From Nitrospira sp. UBA5698 (lineage in GTDB: Bacteria; Nitrospirota; Nitrospiria; Nitrospirales; Nitrospiraceae): a stretch of 26,789 bases of DNA. The stretch covers positions 1 to 26,789 of the forward strand of contig DIHK01000051.1 of NCBI GenBank assembly GCA_002420115.1. The letters run 5' to 3'. A program made the translations under genes and the position numbers. The notes beneath the pieces were generated by a model. It did not search any database. It saw nothing but the letters and a program-made list of their open reading frames with translations, and was not told the DNA's origin. Of the stretch, positions 23,108-26,789 are shown piece by piece (within the stretch, counting starts at the first letter, position 1; the number at the start of each line of letters is the position of its first letter).

Positions 23108-23572
23108 ATGGTAGATGATGCTATTTGGCAGATTTGCGTATACGGGATCTGTGTCGGCGTGGTGATTGCCGTCATGCTGGGACTCCCGCCCTTGCTCGGC
23201 GAGCGGCACTGGCGGAAACCGGAACGTCAATCTGAGAGTGCGACGGCCATTCCCTATGAGTGTGGGATTCGGCCAACCGGGAGCGCCCAGGTGCGTCCAC
23301 CGGTGCAATATTATTTGATCGCCATGTTCTTCGTCATCTTTGATGTGGAGGCAGCGTACCTCTATGCCTGGGCAGTCGCGGTTCCGGAGACCGGCTGGCT
23401 CGGCTTCGTCGAAGTGACGATCTTCGTATCCATTCTGTTGGCATCCCTTGCGTATTTGTGGCTCACCGGCGCGCTTGATTGGCATGCCCGCTCTCAACGC
23501 CCGCGAGTCCGTCACCAGCAGAACCCGCAGATCCACACGGCAACGGAGCTCTACGATGACCGAGTGGCGTAA
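23108..23572 (+). CDS. nuoA: NADH-quinone oxidoreductase subunit A
   Basis: This is a 154-residue inner-membrane subunit of complex I. Three transmembrane helices are visible: about 6-30, 74-92 and 98-120. Between the first two lies the conserved TMH1-2 loop with YECGIRPTGSAQ, followed by VQYYLIAMFFVIFDVEAAYLYAWAV, the NuoA hallmark with the D-x-E pair near the quinone site. The start is placed at ATG 23108; an upstream GTG at 23063 would add a non-membrane extension. No Shine-Dalgarno site is obvious. A His/Arg/Gln-rich C-terminal tail of about 30 residues extends beyond the last helix. The gene overlaps nuoB by 17 bases. Confidence 0.93.
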   Translation: MVDDAIWQICVYGICVGVVIAVMLGLPPLLGERHWRKPERQSESATAIPYECGIRPTGSAQVRPPVQYYLIAMFFVIFDVEAAYLYAWAVAVPETGWLGFVEVTIFVSILLASLAYLWLTGALDWHARSQRPRVRHQQNPQIHTATELYDDRVA

Positions 23573-24263
23573 CGGACGATTGGAAGGTGTGCGGGTGACC
23601 GAGGGCGGCGATGGTCCGCTCACCGCTGTCGTTGGGCAGTCGGTCTTGTTTGCGAAACTGCAAGATCTCCTGGCCTGGGGGCGGAAAAATTCTCTCTGGC
23701 CGTTGAATTTTGGCTTGTCCTGCTGCTTCGTCGAAATGGCGACGAGTTTCACGAGTGTGTACGACGTGGCGCGATTTGGGGCAGAGGTTGCGCGTGGTTC
23801 ACCCCGACAGGCCGATGTGTTGGTCGTATCGGGGACGGTGTTTCTAAAGGTGGCTCCCGTCATCAAGCAGCTGTACGAACAGATGCTTGAGCCGCGTTGG
23901 GTCATTTCAATGGGGTCTTGCTCGAACTCTGGAGGCATGTTCGACGCCTATTCTGTTGTGCAAGGGGTCGACAAGTTCATTCCCGTAGATGTGTATATGC
24001 CGGGATGCCCTCCGCCACCACACGCGTTTATGGAATGTCTGATGCTTCTCCAGAGCATGGTGGGGTCAGAGCGACGTCCATTGAGCGTGCACTTCGGTCC
24101 GCAGGATGTGCAGAGACCGATCATGCCCTCTATGCGAGATGCGAAGCGCGCGGAGCGGATGGGACAGCGCGAGTATCCCAGCATCGATGTGCTCCCTCGA
24201 ACCGATCTACTCTCTCCCCATTTTGCAGGGCAGCCTGGTGGACGCTCGAAAGGTCAGTCATGA
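23556..24263 (+). CDS. nuoB: NADH-quinone oxidoreductase subunit B
   Basis: This 235-residue peripheral-arm subunit carries the terminal cluster N2, which passes electrons to quinone. All four ligands are present: the adjacent C56-C57 (NFGLSCCFVEM), C122 (MGSCSNSGG) and C151 (MPGCPPPP). The start at 23556 lies inside nuoA with CGGAG about 7 bases upstream. Longer in-frame extensions are only the nuoA shadow. The C-terminal ~50 residues (after HFGPQDVQRP) are longer than in minimal NuoB proteins and contain a basic AKRAERMGQRE segment. The stop overlaps the nuoCD start (ATGA). Confidence 0.95.
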   Translation: MTEWRNGRLEGVRVTEGGDGPLTAVVGQSVLFAKLQDLLAWGRKNSLWPLNFGLSCCFVEMATSFTSVYDVARFGAEVARGSPRQADVLVVSGTVFLKVAPVIKQLYEQMLEPRWVISMGSCSNSGGMFDAYSVVQGVDKFIPVDVYMPGCPPPPHAFMECLMLLQSMVGSERRPLSVHFGPQDVQRPIMPSMRDAKRAERMGQREYPSIDVLPRTDLLSPHFAGQPGGRSKGQS

Positions 24264-26062
24264 CGCCGCGTGTCTCCACTCTCGGCGATGCTTCGATCGG
24301 TGAGCAAGCCGGATTGGTCTCAGAGCTCTTGGCTCACTGTGGCTCGGATGGAGCTCTGGTCGCAGTCCAGTCCACCAAAGACGGGATTCCGACGGTCTGG
24401 ATCAAAAGGCAGCATCTTTATGATGTGCTCCGCTACGTCAAATCCGAACTACCTCGTCCATTTCCCATGTTGTTCGACCTGAGTGCGACCGATGAGCGGC
24501 TCCGCCGGAATCATGACGGATTACCGATCGGAACCTTTACGGTGTTTTATCACCTCTTTTCTTTTGATCGGAACCAGTCACTCCGCATCAAGGTGGCACT
24601 GGATGGTGAGTCGCTCTCGCTGCCGTCGAGCATCGATCTGTGGCCCAACGCTGACTGGTATGAACGGGAAATCTTCGACATGTTCGGGATTCGGTTCGAG
24701 GGGCACCCGTTTCTTCGTCGCCTGCTGATGCCCTCATGGTGGGAAGGGTATCCGCTTCGGAAGGATCATCCGTCGCGTGCGACGGAAGTCGGGCTATTCC
24801 AATTGCCGCCGGACAAGTTGGTCATGACGCAGGATGCACTGCAATTCAAGCCTGAAGAATGGGGCTTGCCTCGCACCTACCACGATCGCGACTCGGACTT
24901 CGACTATATGTTCATCAATCTCGGTCCGGCCCATACCGGCACACATGGTGTGCTCCGGTTAGTGGCGCAGCTCGCGGGCGAAGAAATCGTCAACATCGTT
25001 CCGGATATCGGCTTCCATCATCGCTCACAGGAAAAGATCGCTGAGCGGCAAACGTGGCACACCTTTATTCCTTATACGGACCGAGTCGACTATCTCCAGG
25101 GCGTACTGAATGAAATGCCGTACTGTCTTGCGGTCGAACGATTGGCGGGCATTACCGTTCCGCCGCGGGCGCAAGTCATCCGGGTCATGATGTCCGAGTT
25201 CTATCGAATCGCCAGTCATCTCGTCTGGTACGGGACCTTCGCCGGGGATGTGGGCGCGTTATCACCCGTGTTTTACATGTTCAATGATCGAGAGCGCATC
25301 CTCTCGATTGTCGAAGCTGTTTGTGGCGGTCGGATGCATCCGAATTGGCTCAGGATCGGTGGAGTTGCTCGAGATCTTCCGATTGGGTGGGACCAGCTGG
25401 TTCGTCAGTTCATTGATTGGTTTCCGGAACGACTTGACGACTATGAGCGACTGGTTATGGACAATCCGATTCTGAAACAACGGACTGTCGGGATTGGGGT
25501 CTTATCGCTCGAGGATGCGATAGCGTGGGGTGCTACTGGTCCGATGCTCAGAGCCTGCGGGTTGCCGTGGGATTTGCGAAAGGTCCGTCCCTATTCCGGC
25601 TATGAGCAGTTCGACTTTGAGGTGCCGACTGCATCGAATGGTGACTGTTATGACCGAGCGGTGGTGCATATGCTGGAGTTGCGCCAGTCGCTCAGAATCA
25701 TTCGTCAGTGTCTTGATTCCATGCCATCCGGTCCCTATACGTCGCTCGATCCTCTCGCCACTCCGCCGTTGAAGCAGCACACGATGCAAGACATTGAAAC
25801 GCTCATCAACCACTTTGTCGGGGTGAGTTGGGGACCGGTTCTGCCTCCAGGCGAAGCGGAAGTGTCAACAGAATCGTCCAAGGGTCAGACCAGTTACTAC
25901 CTGACGAGTGATGGGTCGCAGTTCTCATACAGGACGAGAATCCGTACGCCCTCGTTTGCCCACATTCAGATGGTGCCGCTCATGGCACGTGGTGAGTTGT
26001 TGTCAGATCTCTTAGCGGTGTTGGGCAGTGTGGATTATGTCCTCTCTGATGTGGATCGGTGA
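24260..26062 (+). CDS. nuoCD: NADH-quinone oxidoreductase fused subunit C/D
   Basis: The 600-residue fusion is about the same length as E. coli NuoCD. The NuoC part (about 1-185) ends with the 30-kDa signature WYEREIFDMFGIRFEGHP and LRKDHP. The NuoD part (about 205-600) begins YMFINLGPAHTGTHGVLRLV. It continues with GFHHRSQEKIAERQTW, ITVPPRAQVIRVMMSE and a FAHIQMVPLMARGELLSDLL end, as in all 49-kDa subunits. The start overlaps the nuoB stop in ATGA, so translation is coupled. The quinone-pocket loop reads HTGTHG where most complex I subunits have HPxxHG; both histidines (225, 229) are kept. It builds the quinone-reduction site together with NuoB. Confidence 0.95.
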   Translation: MTPRVSTLGDASIGEQAGLVSELLAHCGSDGALVAVQSTKDGIPTVWIKRQHLYDVLRYVKSELPRPFPMLFDLSATDERLRRNHDGLPIGTFTVFYHLFSFDRNQSLRIKVALDGESLSLPSSIDLWPNADWYEREIFDMFGIRFEGHPFLRRLLMPSWWEGYPLRKDHPSRATEVGLFQLPPDKLVMTQDALQFKPEEWGLPRTYHDRDSDFDYMFINLGPAHTGTHGVLRLVAQLAGEEIVNIVPDIGFHHRSQEKIAERQTWHTFIPYTDRVDYLQGVLNEMPYCLAVERLAGITVPPRAQVIRVMMSEFYRIASHLVWYGTFAGDVGALSPVFYMFNDRERILSIVEAVCGGRMHPNWLRIGGVARDLPIGWDQLVRQFIDWFPERLDDYERLVMDNPILKQRTVGIGVLSLEDAIAWGATGPMLRACGLPWDLRKVRPYSGYEQFDFEVPTASNGDCYDRAVVHMLELRQSLRIIRQCLDSMPSGPYTSLDPLATPPLKQHTMQDIETLINHFVGVSWGPVLPPGEAEVSTESSKGQTSYYLTSDGSQFSYRTRIRTPSFAHIQMVPLMARGELLSDLLAVLGSVDYVLSDVDR

Positions 26063-26149
26063 GTGGCTGTGTTTCGGGTTTTGAGTTTCATGTTGTGAAA
26101 TAACCTGACACCTTAAACTCGAAACCAGAAACTAGGAACGAGAGACGTC
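26063..26149. other. 87-base nuoCD–nuoE spacer
   Basis: The spacer is almost filled by the inverted repeat at 26071-26132 and ends with a purine-rich ribosome-binding stretch (AGGAACGAGAGACG) before nuoE. The other gene joints visible in this operon upstream are overlaps, so this gap stands out. Confidence 0.6.
26071..26132. repeat. Dispersed hairpin repeat (GTTTCA family), copy 2, inside the nuo operon
   Basis: GTTTCGGGTTTTGAGTTT (26071-26088) pairs with AAACTCGAAACCAGAAAC (26115-26132), 16 of 18 positions, around a 26-base middle. The arm sequence resembles copy 1 at 19577-19644. It could stall polymerase, protect the upstream mRNA, or be neutral. Confidence 0.7.
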
Positions 26150-26614
26150 ATGCTGACTGAGATCGAACGCAGGGAACTGGAAGATGCCGTGAAACATTAC
26201 CCTGAGAAACGGGGGGCGGCCATCGATGCTCTACTGACTGTCCAGCGGCATCGTGGATGGATTTCTGATGAGTCGCTTCTGGATATCGCGCAGTTTCTTG
26301 AGATCACGGCTGAGGATCTCGACAGCATTGCCACGTTCTACAACCTGGTGTTTCGGAAACCCGTCGGCCGGCATGTGGCCTTCGTGTGTGACAGCATCAG
26401 TTGTTGGATCAAGGGGTGCGAGCAAGTGCAAGAGCAGATCAAGAACCTCTATGACGTCGATCTTGGGCAGACGACATCCGATGGACGTCTGACTGTCTTG
26501 CCGATCGCATGTTTAGGGCATTGCGAACGGGCTCCGGCGATGATGATCGATCAGGATGTGTACGGCGAAGTGGCTCCTGAGAAAATGGAAAACATTATGG
26601 ATAAATACAAATAG
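26150..26614 (+). CDS. nuoE: NADH-quinone oxidoreductase subunit E
   Basis: This 154-residue thioredoxin-like 24-kDa subunit carries the [2Fe-2S] cluster N1a. The ligands are C80 and C85 (VCDSISCW) and C121 and C125 (ACLGHCERAP). The N-terminal helical bundle (YPEKRGAAIDALLTVQRHRG, ATFYNLV) is typical. It works with NuoF, whose gene begins 68 bases downstream, in the NADH-oxidising module. It has its own purine-rich ribosome site. Confidence 0.95.
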   Translation: MLTEIERRELEDAVKHYPEKRGAAIDALLTVQRHRGWISDESLLDIAQFLEITAEDLDSIATFYNLVFRKPVGRHVAFVCDSISCWIKGCEQVQEQIKNLYDVDLGQTTSDGRLTVLPIACLGHCERAPAMMIDQDVYGEVAPEKMENIMDKYK

Positions 26615-26631
26615 TTTAAATTAGCAATGGT

Positions 26632-26660
26632 TTGTTATTACTAATTAGTGAGTCAATAAA
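26632..26660 (+). promoter_or_regulatory. Possible internal promoter before nuoF
   Basis: TTGTTA (26632-26637) and AATAAA (26655-26660) have a 17-base spacer within an extremely AT-rich stretch (26615-26682). The stretch also contains the perfect palindrome ACTAATTAGT (26640-26649). Each box matches four of six consensus bases. It could allow separate expression of nuoF onward. Confidence 0.35.
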
Positions 26661-26682
26661 TATAAATAAATATTAAAAACTA

Positions 26683-26789
26683 ATGAATATCGAGAGACCG
26701 CTTACTCAACATCTGCATCCTGATGGGAGTCCGAGATTCCTGCGCGAGTATGTCGTGACCGGGGGATATCGAAGTCTTCAGCGGCTTGG
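26683..26789 (+). CDS. nuoF: NADH-quinone oxidoreductase subunit F, N-terminal part (runs off window)
   Basis: The visible 35 codons begin MNIERPLTQHLHPDGSPRF and continue to YVVTGGYRSLQRL. The YxxxGGYxxLxxA-type segment near the N-terminus, just before the FMN-binding region, is characteristic of the 51-kDa NADH-binding subunit. The position after nuoE supports this. No Shine-Dalgarno site precedes the ATG. The flavin, NADH and [4Fe-4S] motifs lie beyond the end. Confidence 0.85.
   Translation, partial: MNIERPLTQHLHPDGSPRFLREYVVTGGYRSLQRL

Noticed and set aside
22883..23938. Long open frame of about 350 codons on the minus strand
   Set aside because: It lies antisense to nuoA and nuoB and the leader, has no recognisable domain, and its composition follows from the codon pattern of the real genes.

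Overview
The window looks like one chromosomal stretch of a Gram-negative bacterium, most plausibly a member of the genus Nitrospira (Nitrospirota). That placement is an inference. It rests on moderate-to-high GC content with many GATCG words, a NADH:quinone oxidoreductase operon with fused nuoCD, an Aquifex-type DHH/CBS/nucleotidyltransferase protein, and long runs of exported lipoproteins of the DUF547, DUF5666 and FG-GAP kinds. There is no rRNA, tRNA, CRISPR array, transposase or phage gene.

Region 1 (1-2562, +) is a tightly overlapping operon: the C-terminal end of a SPASM-type radical SAM protein (cut by the window edge), a DUF547 lipoprotein, a ferritin-like di-iron protein and a GT2 glycosyltransferase of the TIGR04283 kind. 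It resembles a small biosynthetic cluster with an unknown product. Region 2 (2563-4780) is a 379-base non-coding leader followed by a secreted cupredoxin fused to a YVTN-type beta-propeller, ending in a strong hairpin.

Region 3 (4946-10953) is a divergent exopolysaccharide-type module. On the minus strand lie an exported GH18-like TIM-barrel protein, a TPR plus YaiO-type outer-membrane barrel protein and a membrane-anchored HEAT-repeat protein. On the plus strand, starting only a few bases away, is a processive GT2 synthase with the D, DxD, D, QxxRW signature. The layout parallels pgaA/pgaB/pgaC and E. coli yaiO/yaiP, with different parts.

Region 4 (11085-20073, +) is a cell-surface and regulation region. 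It holds an FG-GAP lipoprotein with seven 201-bp repeats, a four-cysteine lipoprotein, a DUF5666 lipoprotein, an Arg/Asp-rich exported protein and an outer-membrane barrel. These are followed by an ECF sigma factor, a membrane anti-sigma-like protein carrying a periplasmic CBM48/AMPK-type glycan-binding domain, a second CBM48 lipoprotein, a relic of a tandem-duplicated gene start, and two more Arg/Asp-rich exported proteins. I read the sigma/anti-sigma/CBM48 group as a candidate glycan-sensing envelope system.

Region 5 (20192-22834) encodes a DHH phosphoesterase, two CBS domains and a tRNA nucleotidyltransferase in one chain. Region 6 (23108-26789) is the start of a complex I operon: nuoA, nuoB, fused nuoCD, nuoE and the start of nuoF. 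It is interrupted by a hairpin repeat between nuoCD and nuoE and by a very AT-rich spacer before nuoF.
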